From positions 62,001-126,000 of the forward strand of contig WEDG01005320.1 of NCBI GenBank assembly GCA_017591395.1: a DNA stretch of 64,000 nucleotides. The letters run 5' to 3'. Source of the DNA: Schistocephalus solidus (taxonomy: Eukaryota > Platyhelminthes > Cestoda > Diphyllobothriidea > Diphyllobothriidae). Made by a program: the position numbers and the translations under genes. The notes below the pieces were generated by a model, which was not told the DNA's origin, ran no database searches, and saw only the letters and a program-made list of their open reading frames with translations. This document shows positions 11,415 through 25,200 of the stretch, one piece after another (within the stretch, counting starts at the first letter, position 1; the number at the start of each line of letters is the position of its first letter).

Positions 11415-11720
11415 GCAGTGCTGTCCCTAAATAAGACTGCTGGGACATCCCTTAAGAGTGCCGAACTCTACTATGGGTCACGGTTTTGTTTTAGTGGGAA
11501 AACGACCCAAGTTAGCTTGGGCCGCTTACGGGATTGCTGTCACCCAAACCGTTGGAATTTTTGAGAGGTTGAGGTTGGAAGTTCAGGAGTCTGACATACC
11601 GGGTGTGGAGGCACAAACAATACCGGAGACCCTCACCTGGTTTAGCCCGCCGGTCGTGACTGTTGTCCGGGGTGTAGGCGCTGCGAATAACCCAACTTCG
11701 AGGAGCTACAGGTGAGAGTT

Positions 11721-13400
11721 AGGTACCAGTTAGAGGCAGCCACACGAGCAATAACCACCTGTACGAGACAAATGAAGTAATCAAATGCTATCTGTGTGTT
11801 GCTAACCCTAACTAATACCTCTACACGCCTTTGATATTCCGCTAGGAATGAAGTCACGCGCAATGCATCGCTGCGGGAAACACGGTGTAGTCATCGTATG
11901 TGAAAGCTGCTGTTTGAAGCACAGACTTCGGTGAGATGATCCTCTTTTTTCTTTATTAGGGAACTCTGATGCTACCTTTTAAAATATGACTCACCTTTAT
12001 GAAAATGAACATGACATTGTCTTTGTTTATAATTACGGAAATGAAACGTACTTTTCTTGTAGCCGTATGAGACTTATGATATATCCTAATCACTGCATTA
12101 TATACGTTGTTCCTTTTGATGTAGTCAACATGGATGACGTTCATTTACACCGTCTATGACGAAATGATTAGCCATTTTTAATTTTTCGTCTGTTTTTGTT
12201 ACTAAACACACAATGGGGTTTCAAAAATACGAAAATACATGCATTGTAGTCATTAAAGGATACATGTGAAAAGATGCCAAACTCTTATCGTTTAGCAAAC
12301 ATAAAAAATAGTTTAAAAGGTTCTGCTAGTTTGGCTCATAAATAACTATTTGACCTAGTAAAATGCATATACTCATAAGGCTACATTAGGACAAATTGAA
12401 ACTTGGACTGTTTCAAGAAGAATGGCTGGGAAAATTAGGAGCATTGCTCACGACTGGAGGCAAACATTCCTGATGCCCTTGTCGACTTTCTAACAGATAC
12501 CCCTCTAAGTAAGAACAGACTTGTGTGACTGGTTGCAGAATTTATGCATAGAGTGTGCGTGCGTGTCTCAATCCAGTCGTGACGAACAGTTCCGACACAG
12601 CACGCTCTGGGTTTTGCCGATATTTCGAAAAAGGTTTGTGTATAATGTTTGCACCGAGTAAGGGGAGATATTTTGGAATAATTTCGTTTGGATTAACACG
12701 ATAACTTTATTTGCCTCAACTTCTTAACTCCGGGCTTGGTAAACAAACATGGTTGTTGAAGTCCATTAGTTTTCAGCGCCACATGGATTTTTGTTTATAA
12801 CTGGAAAAATAGTACTTCAACTTATTTAATCAACGTCAGTACAAATTCGGTCATGGGAACTCTGAAAACGTAACTGATTTACAAGCAGTGTTAGACAGAT
12901 AAGCATTTCCAAAATAGTAGTAATATACTCAGTTTAAAGTAAAATTCATGGAAGCATAGTTGATCGCAATGAGTAACACCTCACTCGACAGGGTTTTCTG
13001 GTTGGATCTCGAGGACGTTCTTAGCTGCAAATGGAAACAAACAGAGCTACTGAAGGTTATTCCAAGTGCTTGACTTTCAGAATCATTTTTTAGCTTAAAA
13101 ATAGCTAAAGTGAAAAAAGGTAAACAATGTTATTAAGTATGCATCCGAAAGTAGATATTGCGTTCACTTGGTTAATTTATAAGGCATTTAATACGCGAAC
13201 TTGGAGTAAATCCTTTGAAATCAACCTTTTAAGGCTTGGATCAAAAAAATTCTATTTCGGTCCATCTTCTACTGCGGAATAACTACGTTATATCCATGAC
13301 ATTGCTGCACGTCATCTCACTAATAATGAAATATTAGTCGGACAATTTAAACGCTTTAAATCTCCCCATTATGGATAGTTTGCATGCAGTTGCTTAACTT
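11721..13400. other. No gene recognised; start of AT-rich DNA
   Basis: Composition shifts to AT-rich just left of 12 kb. I see no coding motif, RNA gene or repeat. Confidence 0.5.
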
Positions 13401-13402
13401 AG

Positions 13403-13747
13403 TCATCCCTCATCATGGGAGATTTTCAGATGCGTCCCATTGTGCTTGTCTACAAACAAATAAGACCAACAATCAAAATCTCGTCTGTGAAAGCACTTTT
13501 GACAGAAAATAACCATCCTTAGGTAGATTGCATGTGTAGGGCACCCATTTAAAGAAATAAATCTCAGAAAGACAATAATATGTTTAAACCTGGGCAAAAC
13601 TAATGTGAGTTTTAATTTCCAGCTCAGATGCTGTGAGAAATCTGTGATGGTCCTGTAATGCAGAAACATCCTTGTAATCTGTTCTGCTGCTTTATCTGTA
13701 TCTTGTCTGGCAGTCCAACACTTCATATCTGATCCTCTGAAAAACAC
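13403..13747 (-). pseudogene. Weak dynein-light-chain-like coding candidate
   Basis: An open frame of 114 codons begins SDMKCWTARQDTDKAAEQIT, which has the helical spacing of a dynein light chain N-terminus, followed by TDFSQHLSWKL. Its last part, RRDFDCWSYLFVDKHNGTHL, lines up loosely with the light-chain strand that reads GRNFGSYVTHETKHF. The middle (about 13590-13500) is hydrophobic and looks like intron or junk, and a CAG|GTTTAA donor (about 13590) and a CAAAAG acceptor (about 13490) are present there. If real it is a two-exon or degraded light-chain gene, a family that is greatly expanded in flatworms. Similarity is low and judged by eye; chance is a serious alternative. Confidence 0.25.
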
Positions 13748-14189
13748 TCATGCTTGTGGCCAGGTGGTTTTATATACTTTCTAGGAAAGCAGTTGTGTGG
13801 CAACTTCATTGCCCAGTGTCCACAACAACGCTTAATTTTCTTCATCAGCAAAAGACTTGAAAAAGTTATCATGCACATTTTCTACTGAAGATGATTGCGG
13901 AGCAGTTCCATAGCATCACTGAAACGTTCATTGCAAATTCATGTTACAGCATTATGCTGTTCTTTGCAATGGGAACTGCACCTTCTGGGTGAATGTTAAA
14001 CTGACTATAACAGGCAAGTATTTGGCAAATCGGTTGAGGCATTATACTAAGTGTAGTTCCGCTGTCAATGGGTGTGCTTTTTGGACACCTGATTTCCTAA
14101 TTTATGAAGCATTTAAGGCTAGCTATGAAATAAGCGCGCCTTGCCCTGTCCAATTAATTTTATAACAGTAGCATACATGTGGAGGCTGC

Positions 14190-14325
14190 TGGTGAGGCCT
14201 CGAATCTCAGTTGGCTAGCGCATTGGCAGTAATGAAGCCTTCCCCTTGCTGGTGTGGGTTCGAATCCCACCAAGGTCTCTGAGGTTTTCACATGTGGGTC
14301 AAAGGAATTTATTTTCTGCTCAAGT
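14190..14325 (+). mobile_element. tRNA-derived SINE, copy 1
   Basis: A tRNA-like head has an A-box-like segment (CTCAGTTGGCTAGCGC, 14206-14221) and a perfect B box (GGTTCGAATCC, 14257-14267). The T arm GTGGG/CCCAC is intact and most of the acceptor stem still pairs, but the D arm does not. The shared sequence continues past the tRNA part through GAGGTTTTCACATG to GGTCAAAGGAATTTA (about 14281-14312), as in the other copies, so this is a SINE and not a tRNA gene. Confidence 0.7.
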
Positions 14326-14329
14326 AAAT

Positions 14330-16163
14330 TTCTTTTAACATTGTAATGTTTCTTAATTGCGCCTGGAGTAGTTACAATGACTACCATTGCTGAGAGTCTG
14401 GCGCATTTATACGAGTGGATATTGTTATTTGTTAACAAAACTAACTATTTTCTGACCATTGAATGAATTGTGCCACTGCTTAGTGCTCTAAAGCCTGCAA
14501 GATTCAATCAGTTTACTTATACCCGGTTCATTAACTTAAATATCCCGTTTGAATAACAGGCATAAACCCAGTCCAGCAAAATGTTTCTTGAAGGATTTCG
14601 CTTTAAGCCATATTCGGGGACAAAATAAATGATTTGGCAATGTTTTTTCCAAAGAGGGGTTTCTCATCACTAAAAGTACAAGATAAAGATATACGAAATG
14701 CTTAAAAGACTATGTTTTATAATAACTTTGTGGACTTTACGTTAAAATAATTTACTTTACTTATAGGAGACGAGACACTGTGGTAACAAATAAACCCAAA
14801 CCAGTAGTGATCAAACTCAAATCTCCTGATATTTTGCGTATTGACCTTTCGAATAAGTAAGGAAGACGTAAACTTTGGCACATATGCGTCTTTTGTAAGC
14901 ATCATTGAAAGAAAAATGGAGAGCCCACTGAGTTTTGGATAAATCTAGATTGCCCTTCAAACCTTGCAATTCACACATTGTATAAATTGTGCCGGAGCAG
15001 CGCTTCATTAAACTGAAAATCATAAGCATGATAAAGTGGCAAATTTCTAAACTAGCAGCACCATTCGTCAGGCTAAAGTACTCCTGACGCATTACTGAAC
15101 CTTAATATGAACTAAGAAGCCAACAGAAAATTACGTCTGACTTTTCATAACTATTGGAAAAGTTATCGAATTAAATCTACTTGATTTTTTAATGCCTGGT
15201 TAATATCAAACGTTTTTGACTGTATGGACCCGTGTTATGACGGTTAACTTAAACAAGGCCAATTACGATACCAGTTGGAGGTAAAAAATCAAATTTAATT
15301 TCTGTAACATTAATTTCAATTTTTATAATTTTTCTCCTTTCTTTACTTAATATTTGTCACCAAACTCTAGCAGTGTATACTTTAATCTAGAGAATTAAGG
15401 TTATACAGTCTAATAAAATTTAAACATTCCAAAGATACTGAAAGCTGGTTGGTGAATATACGCGTGATTTTGATAAATTGGATTTTAGTTTTTCCTCCAC
15501 AAGTCTGGTGTTCAAATGCAGGTATCCATTAATTGCCTTTAAAATTGCTTTTGCGTTGCGAAAAATTCCACAAAAGCAATTTAAAGGTCCCAAGTTGTCA
15601 AAGGCATTTACTGGCTACCTGCGTTTGCACATCCAGCGCATGAGCTCACCAACTGGCTTTCTTGATCCTTTGATGGGAATTTTCGTAACTCTCTAAAAGA
15701 TTCAAAGATATTTTAAGGTTCTGGACTATGGCTCCAAATCAGTGTGTGTTTGTTCCTTCACAAATAAATTTTCGTTATTAAAAATTAGCTGGTTATGCGT
15801 CATTTTGTGGGGACATTCATTGTTGCGACACAAAAGCCTTATACCCCGCACGCTATTGCATTGCTGTGCAGCATCAGGTACTTGCAATCGTTGCTACTAA
15901 ATAAAAGAGGGAGGTGGTTGTACCTTTAAGACAACAGTTCAACTGTTGCTTGTTTGCAATTATTCGTCTTGATCAGGCTGTATTTCTTGAAATATTTTCC
16001 TTTTTTCTTTCACCAAAGATGTACGTTTATTCACCTACTATCAAATTTGCTACAGGATGAAAATGTAGACGCATGTTAGATTAATACCTGTCCCAGAAAG
16101 TTAACAAAGCATCACTGAGAGTGTCCTGGGAATGAGACTCCTAAAAATCGAACTTGCAGTTAT

Positions 16164-16170
<7 letters not shown>
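14330..16170. other. No gene recognised; AT-rich
   Basis: Only short chance-like open frames (for example 15478-15696 plus and 14817-15092 minus). No motif or repeat seen. Confidence 0.5.

Positions 16171-16224
<54 letters not shown>
16171..16224. repeat. (AT)n microsatellite, 27 units
   Basis: An uninterrupted AT dinucleotide run of 54 bases. Confidence 0.97.
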
Positions 16225-16228
<4 letters not shown>

Positions 16229-19200
16229 TGGTAATTGGATCGCATTGAATGAACGTCTTTAGCACATATCGATCACTATATAAGGCAAAATGAAGGAATA
16301 CTGATTAAAAAACACATTGCAGCTGCGTTATGCAATGAAAGTAATTTGCTAAACGCGTACATGCAGCACGCAATTCACTACTATTCACTCATTGTGGATA
16401 ACTCCTTAGTATAAAATGTTTATTTTGAGGAAGTTGGTATAAATATTCACAGATAATCGCGTCGATTTGAGGATTAAGTCAAAAATGTCGATTGCAATAA
16501 CCAGTGTTCAGTTTTATTCAGTACTTTTTATGGAAATGATTAAAACAACAATACAAACTGGAATATAAACCCAAAAACAGTTTGGTAAGGCCACAGGTCA
16601 CATCGACGAGATGATACCAGCGAAAATTAGTTCCATTCAGTATAAGACGGCTAAAAGCCTTTGCTGGAGATTTCCCAGGTGAAAGTATGTCAAATTAACT
16701 TCCCTTAATCTGAGTATACTTAATGAGATTTTTATTCGCACGTTTATCGGTGCATGTCTGATGTCTTGATGAACTGGTCATTAGAACAATTTAGGTGCAT
16801 TTACGTGTAAACGAAGAAATAACCAATAAAAAGGAAGTTATAAAAGACACACGAATGCAGATAAAGACGATCAGTCTCAATTTCTTAGATATTTTTACAT
16901 GCATGATTGTAAAAACCTCAAAATACATCCCAATAATTAAACGAGATATTTTTTCCGTAGAAACAAACCTAGCCAAATGTTTGTAAGCAACACACAGGAA
17001 AAAAAGTGAATGTTTTCAGATATTATAATTTGGAAATTGTGGGTTTGTTATGTCCTCATGAACCTCCCTGCACGCATCAGTTAACATGACGACCTTAAGT
17101 GACCCAAAAATCACAAAATGTGTCCAGACGAATGGGGTCAGAAAGCTGAAAAATTCAAAAACTCCAGAAACGGTAAGACAGAAAGGCAAGAATAAAAATG
17201 TTTCATTTTCTTACATAGCGGATATACGTCTAATGAAAATGCCGTGTAATATAGTGGGTCGGTCCCGTTTTGGAAACTTTCGTTACTTTAGGTAGGTTTT
17301 CTTTTTGAAAATGGTGACGACCTTTAAAAAAATAGGGTGATGCTCACCGAAACTCTTTTTTGGAAGCAGTATTGATTTGAATCCGGAGAAAGCCACAGAG
17401 AATGGTACCGATTAGACATTGGTTTCCTTTTGGGAGCATCAAGAGAGTATTTGCCTCGTTCAGAAACTCCTTTATAGAAGAGATCTTTTTGAAAGTCAAC
17501 CCTTTTATATTTAGGCCCTTCAACTTGAAAATATACCAGCATTATCAAATCCATAAAACGTGTTGCATTTAAAAATCCAGGTTTAGTTATGCAAGAATAC
17601 ATATGACCCAATTGTAACAATAATGCATAAACTCGCATTATTCTGCAAGGAATTTCAAAGTAACTAAAAATATTTGATAGCAAATCTAAGTTAATTGATG
17701 ACTGTATTTGAGGCATAACAAAACCTTTGTAAACATAAATTACTCAAAAGAATTGGATTCTATACCGAATATTTATTCCACGTGAGCATTTATATCTTTC
17801 GAAAAGCTGTAAACTATATACCTATGAATATATTACTGAGAACAAGAACAGTCATATGTGAGAAAGAGGTGGCAAGCGGGAGTTTTAGAAGTGGTGCAAT
17901 AGAAAATACCAAGCAATATTATTTTATAAGAAATATAACTGACAAAACATGCAGTAAGACAGTTAACAAGAATAACACAACGATCGTCTATTTGTTCATC
18001 ATTCAAACCATCAAAAAATGGCCACTAATGTAGTTAAAAACTTACCAAAAATAACTTTGAAGTAGCAAAATATCCATGTAAATAATGGACATTTGGTTGC
18101 AGTTAAAAGTATATTATTAATGGTATAGGAAATTGCAAATATAATGAAGGAGTCCTTTTATATATAATTTAAAAAATAAAATATATCAGGGAATATGCTC
18201 AATTATGGGAGCTTTATTGCTGTAAGTTATTTACGGGATGTTTCTAATTGCAAACATTGTTTACAATTGAAAAAAATTTGTGAAAGAATGCTTGGACTAT
18301 CTGATACATTGCGCTTTGGCTGATCATCGCTTCAGTGAGACAGAAATAGTGCGAATATATAATGCAAGTATTCGTTGGACAGTATTATTATTCTGCTATT
18401 CGTGTCTTGCCCAAACTGTCGCAAATTGGCCTACTTCCTGTCTTATTTTTGACAACTCTGGCGGGAATTGCCAGACTGTCTGATAAAAACAGCTTTAATG
18501 GAACAGAAGTTTTTCACGTATGCGTACGTTAAACTGTATATTTTTGCGTGCGCTTGTTCTGCTGGCCTACCGAGTAGACAATTGTCTTGTTGTTCTCAGT
18601 CAATTTTTTAATTATATGTTGAGTGAAGATGGTTTTCATATCGGTTATCTGACTGGCATCTCAAGCACGAATCACAAAAGTGAGGCAATGTTGCCTACAC
18701 TAGTTAATCAAGTATAGCTTTGCCATATTGACTGCCGTTTTAGATCAACCAGGCGACTACCAGCCAGCAAGCATAGCGTAGCTCTCATAGCTGCAAATAA
18801 ATTCATGCAGCAACCGGAGTGGTCAGTCATCGCGCACCTAGAACTAACGCATCAACGCTCAAACCTGTTTGGCCAACAATACCATCAAATGGGTACGATT
18901 GTCACAAACGTGATACAGAGATTGGGTTTCATCGCATTTTGCTTTTTGTTTATTCGACATTTTTTATGGAACTATGCTACTTGTTCCTAAGCGTAGTTCC
19001 TGGAGTTCATAAAGGTTTTCCCGCTTGAGTTAAAAGTTGCATATACCTTTTAAAAACGCTGCCATGACATACAAAAACATGAAAATGGCTAGATATTGGC
19101 ACATTATCGATGATTTGTCGATGGAATTATGACAGCACGGTTTTATCAATCAGGATCTCAATGTTTTTCAAATTCCTGCATAAAGGTGTTATATAACATT

Positions 19201-22200
19201 TGCGCACTGTTTAAACAAGAACGACAAAACCCTGCCGAAAGATTTCTAATGAGTATCGTCATTAAAAACAATGGAAACTAAATGATCGTCACCATATTCG
19301 TACAAAAGGCAGTTAAGAAATATTCAAACCTTAAGCGGGAGCTCGAAAACCCTCGTGGCTGTTGGTTTATTGAACTTAACCTAAGTTGATACCTTTCCCT
19401 GCTGTCAGCATTGATTTCGGACATCCTATAGAGATATCATTAATTGTAGAACTCCATCGTTTTAATTAGGATGCCATTCAAGATCCGATTGTTTTGCGTC
19501 ACGTTGCGCAGATTATCTAAGATAATTTCTAACATCCCAAAGATGGGGTTGATGATGGTGGGAAACTAAAAATATTTTTAAAGAGACGGAACTGCTTTAA
19601 GAAACCAAGGATAACTGCTCAAGTCTCTTGATCCATGCCAGAAAAAAATATATATTACAACTTCGAAGACTTCGTGTCATGTATAAGAAAATATGTACCT
19701 GAACTTGAAGAATAAGAACGAAAAATTGCTTAATTAAATGTGACACATTTGTCTTCAAAATGTTGACGTGAAGAAAGGGGAGGTTTTGGCTGCCCTTACA
19801 AATTTAAATATACTTAATGGCATATGTGAAAAAAAACTTTCTTCTACTCATTTGATAGCAAAAAGCTTCATTTCTTTTCTCTAAGAAAGGCTTTGAAATT
19901 TTTTAAAAAATGTTTCTTGGTGTAAAAGTGTTCACACCTCACAATTCCCACGCAAAGAGCATTGAATTCGTTCGTTTAATAAATATTTTCAGTAAATAGA
20001 CAACAAAGTACACATCTATTGAAAACGTTAAGTAGCACCTTATTTTGCATTCACAACGATATACAAAAAATCTTATATTTCCCCTAAGGAAGGCATAATG
20101 TTTTTGAAGTAAAAAACGGAAACGCAAATGCACTGGTAAATCGGAATCTACTCTACTTTTGAGAACGATTTATTAAAAGGACGTATTTGATTTCAGATGA
20201 ATACAACAAAAATTATTTTTTTCATTTTACCTATAAAATATATTGCAATTGTTAGGGACATCTAAAATCTATAGAGCAAAATGTTCATTACTAAGGAGGA
20301 TCAAATTAGGAATTCTGAAATATCTTGAGTTTATGCTGTAAGATAACAAGTATTAACTTTTCTCTTAAAGTTCCTAACCAAAACCATTTTAAATTTTGGT
20401 AAACTTTGCGTGAGGTTTGTCACTAATATAAAGCGGTCATTTGTTTCATATTTTAGACATATTGTCATAAGAACAACAATTTCTGTCCTATTTATGAGCA
20501 GTAATTTCTTATGCTCTGGGAGCGACAATTGAGATTCAGTTTTTATATTGCTAAAACAATTAACATTCATTAGGGGGATTTTGGATTGCATACCAAAGAA
20601 GTAACTTTACCTAACACCACAAAGGTTTGTTGATGTTATGTGTGCACAATACGTTGTCCTGAATAACTGTGAAGTACTGAAGAAAAATGTTTATTGTATG
20701 ATACATAATTTCTTTGAAATTTGCACGGCAGCTGAAATCAAATATATAAATAAAGCTTTCAATAAATATTTCTGCTAATTCAAATTGTTTGAATGTCTTG
20801 ACCTTTGTAGAAGGTACCCAGTAAATTTACCCCACATAAAAAGTGTAGGCAAAAAATGAATTTCCTTGGGGTTCCACGGGTATCACGCTGGTTACTGCAA
20901 TACTAAGTACGGGAGTTGAGACAAGTAAAAAAAGGGAAAATAAATAGTTATTACGGATCTTATCAATATTTAGACTGTCACCATCGCAAAATCAAAGAAT
21001 GCACTGGTATTCCAATTGATTTTACAGGTAAACAGAGACACGCATTATGTTAAAGGTAACGGTAAAGTCAATATTAAAGTAAATAAATGCGATGTAATAC
21101 AAGATCTTCTAACTTATGTGGAAACACGCAGAATTAAAAAATAAATTTGTGTTCGGTTTCTCATGTAAAGCTATTTATTTATGTTCAGGCACGTCGATGT
21201 TCGTGTCGTCCAGTAGCGTGATACCTTCAAGCTTCAGGTACCAAATGCTAAGATGTGGGCACTGAAATATGCAATAATGCACGTTTATTCTCTGGAGGTA
21301 TTCCGTTTGTTTTTTCTGATTCTGTTAAGGTATCTGAGCAGAAGCAACACCATGAAATCACCTTAGATCTAACGGAATCACGTATGTGCATGCTTACTTA
21401 AAAGACATTTTGAATAAATCTCCATAACAGTTCACATACAGAACCTGTTTAATAGCTGATGTCATCTTTCCTATTATTCGTTATATATTGATAACAACGG
21501 GTCTTCATTTCAAGCTAAAAAATGTTAGGTCCAACTGCTAAACGATAATGCATAACTAAGACCAGTAATTAACTGATTTTGCAAATCAACTTGTTCGAAG
21601 TTATTTGGAACTTGGTGATAAAAACATTCATTACACTAAATTAATAAAATAATTCATACATTAAAGGGTTCAGAAATAAATTAAGATGTAGAAATGACCC
21701 TTAAAATTCAACGATATCGAAATGTTTTAAATGAATATACGGAAAAAATGATAAAAGGAACCCTATCAAAAATAGTTTGCCACCATTTTATCACCATTTG
21801 CATCCAACTTTGCTTTTTGCTAAGTGCAGACACCACTCTCACCGAATTGTTCATTTGAGTCTATGTCACTGATAAAAGTCGAAGAGTGATAGAAGTATAA
21901 CCTAACTTAGCGACTGGTCCATTAATTTCATGAGTCGAAACGGTTTCCCCAGTCACACAATTAATGTCTTAACTGGCCCTTAACTAAATGCATCAACTCG
22001 GAGGAGCAACAAACGTTCTGCCGGTATTCGCTCATGTCTGCACAAAGGTTTCCTGGCAGCCAACAAAAAAGACCAGTAACGTTCTCCCAGGTGGTGTGAG
22101 AGATTGAACTCAGTAAGACTGGTTGGTTATTTTCAAAGTTAAGATTTGATTCATGAGAAAAAATCCATAAATGTTTGCCCTTCCCTTCCCAGAAGTTCCC

Positions 22201-25200
22201 TTCTGAATTAGACGAAGTATCATTATCTGTTTAAATGTTTGATATTTTATTATATACTGAAAACAGTAGCTTTAAAAATACCTATTTTCAAGGATTTTAA
22301 CAAGATGCAAACTCTAAGGCAAGTAAAAAAATGATATATTTTTTACCATGAAATGAGAAAGATTTTTGAGTAAATTATTAAGTAATTTAGGTAGGTTCAT
22401 TACTTATATTTTGATGTTGAGTTGTTATAATTCAGGAAATTCTGAGGATGAATTTCGTTTTTCTTTCTCCTTCTTCTTTTTTTAAACTAAATGAGTAACA
22501 TTAAAAAACTTGTATAATACGGCCAATCCATTTTTTAAATAAAATTGCCGTCGGAAATTAAACAAAAAATTAAGGAGATTAGAACAAGATGAAATGCAAA
22601 TATTGTTTTCGAATGTCTTGCAATATAAAAAAATAGTGGCAGATTAAAAACTTGTAAGAAAAAACTTAGTCTGAAGTAACGTAGTCAACATAGTCTGAAT
22701 TAATGAATATCTTTGAATATCATTATTAAGAGGAACATTGTTTTTTCTTTCCGAACACATTTCAAAGGTGGTACCTAACACCTTCACCAAATAACTAAAA
22801 ACACCAAAGCATCGACAACTTGTAAATGAGTTTTGCCCTTAAGTTAAATTGCACTAATGCGCGTAATCATGGACATTGTGTATTTTGCGAGATTTTTGCA
22901 CGTGCTCCACTCCGATGGAGTCAATTCTTTTTTTCATCGGAAAAAAAATAAGACAACGAATTGAGGATTTCTAATTAAATACTCAAGGGAATAGTTGTGC
23001 ATATCGGAGAAAAAGTTATCACTTTAATTTTATGTGAAAAAGAACATTTGATTTAGTTGATATCTGACTGCGTCTTTATTTCAGCCTACTCTTCCAGGAG
23101 GTAACCCAATTGTCATGGCTGCTTTCGTGACGGGGTATAATAAATGCATTAAAATTATTGATGTCGCAGTCTGGGTTATTGCTGGGAGTTTCTCTTTATG
23201 CTCTAATAATATAGACATGCTCAATGCTTGTTTTGTGTTGGTTACGCGCAATGATTTAGACCAACGTGGGTTAAAATTCTGCATATTCCCCCAATGCTGC
23301 ATCAGGCATCTAAAAATGGCTGGGCATGAGTGAACAGTTATTGGTTGTGGAATGTGTTATACGTATAAGGTGAACTGACAAAAACTGAACTAGCTCGAAT
23401 AATGGGGCAGTACGTTTTTCACCCTTCAATATGAAAAAGTGCCTGAACATTTAAATCTGAAACAAATCAATAGATCAAATTTTTGGGAAAATGAAAAGGG
23501 ATATCGATCTTCTGAATCCAAAGTATTTGTTAACATTTAAGCTTGTTTTCCATTAACAGGCAAAAAGAACGGCACAAAAAGTGGCTTGTCGCAGTTTTTT
23601 CTTTCAATTCAATTCAGGGAAAAGGTGAATGAAAGGAATGTAAATAACTAATGTAATAAAAGGGACTGTTAATTTTTGTGAAAAGGATTTTCCTTTGAAA
23701 GTAAATGATATTTTCGATGGGATATTTACACAAATGTACGGAAAATGGATTCCTACTTAGAAAGAGCTTCAAAGATTTGAGAATGAGGTATATTCGCAGT
23801 CGAAAGAGAAACAAGAGTAATTTATTATCGTTCATTAGAAGTCCATTTTCCAATGATCATGAACAAACGTAAGCTTTTCCATACTTCAAAAAATGGAGAT
23901 GAGTGACCAATAATTATATTGGTAGAATATTCATCTTACAAACAGCCATTTGGTGATCTTAACTACTCAATTGTAAGCGAGGTAAGTCCAGTAATAATGA
24001 TAAAAACGTGAAAAATGCAAAAACGGGAAAATTTTACTTGCACATGTGGATTGATTGAGTGTGAAAGGCAAAATGATATTTAAGCCGAGAAAAATCCGAC
24101 CAAAAGAGCCACACTTAGATGTCTAGCTTAGGAGGTGTCGCGGCATGATATCAAGTCACAAGCGCAAATGCTTACGCATGGCCACTTTTTACAGATCTCT
24201 TACATTAGAGTAGCCCACTTGAGCAACAGTATCTTGGATACTACGCCTGGCCCTATATGACAATTTTAAAGTCTCGGAAAAATGGGAAGAGAAAGGCATA
24301 ATGGTATCTAAGGCAACTTGCTCATCTGGCTGTAGGAGTGCGGAATCGCGGGAAATGTTAAATTCTAAATTTAGTACATTTTTAGAGAAAAGGGAAATCC
24401 ATACTTTACGCCAAATGTCAAAATTCTTGGCATCAATTAAGGACATTGGATTAATTGCGTCATGCAAGGGCTATCTTAGAACGAAGTGATATAAATTCAA
24501 GCAAAAAGGGTTAATTAGCCCTATTTCTGCGAACTGGGTAAGTGTAAACATGATTTAAGTATCAGAGGATGAAGTGTATATGTGCTTTGATGTCGTGTTA
24601 TTTTTGAGTTAACCTTGAGTATATAAATGTAACTTCGTCAATCGATAAAATAGCCAGCTCTATAGCAATGATCCGAAAATGGATTTCTTTGACAAGCTAA
24701 ATAAAAATCAAAGTTATTTCATAATATATTAAAAGAATTTAGAGTATCTTCATGAGTTTTGATTACGTAGTAGAGCCATTAGATGCAACAGTGCATTTAC
24801 ATGAATTCTTCACATTTCTTTGCTTGCTTCGACCAAAAAGATATAAATTGGAAGCCAATAAGTTTCGTCCAACGATTGAAACTAAATGAGATTGATGCTT
24901 CTTTAAATATTCATCTGCTAAATCTCTGATATTTTTCGAATGAGGTTCATGCCTTTAATGGAAGGGATGGTAATTGCTATGAATTTTTGAACCAGTTTGC
25001 TGTTTATTAGAAACTTTCCCTCGTTTACTGACACCATACTATTACAGAGAATTAAAAGGACTCTCAAAAGTTAATCATCTTTCGTGGACTGGTTGCTAGA
25101 GCTTTTTAATCATTCTATGAAAAGCTTTCATTCAATTGTTTTTTCACGTAACAATACCTTTCCTGATTTATGGCTAAGTGCGCATTTGTTTCCCACGAAT

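Larger units (their letters stand above)
6800..11720 (-). mobile_element. LINE (non-LTR retrotransposon), nearly full length, dead, with C-terminal zinc fingers
   Basis: Reading the minus strand from 11.7 kb down there is a 5' UTR-like stretch, an apurinic-type endonuclease (about 11414-10570), a reverse transcriptase (about 10520-8426), and, after a nested insertion, a run of C2H2 zinc fingers (about 7600-6820). The same peptide order reappears in the partial copy at the right edge of the window, which confirms a dispersed family. The RT resembles RTE/CR1-type elements by eye; I do not assign a clade. Frameshifts and stops are spread throughout, and catalytic residues are lost in both the endonuclease and the RT. 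Known LINEs copy their own RNA by target-primed reverse transcription; this copy cannot. Confidence 0.9.

Noticed and set aside
14190..14280. Genuine tRNA gene with perfect B box and T arm
   Set aside because: D arm does not pair, the anticodon arm is irregular, and flanking sequence is shared with other SINE copies.
17324..17716. 130-codon minus-strand ORF
   Set aside because: Length is expected by chance in this much sequence; no motif, composition like AT-rich non-coding DNA.
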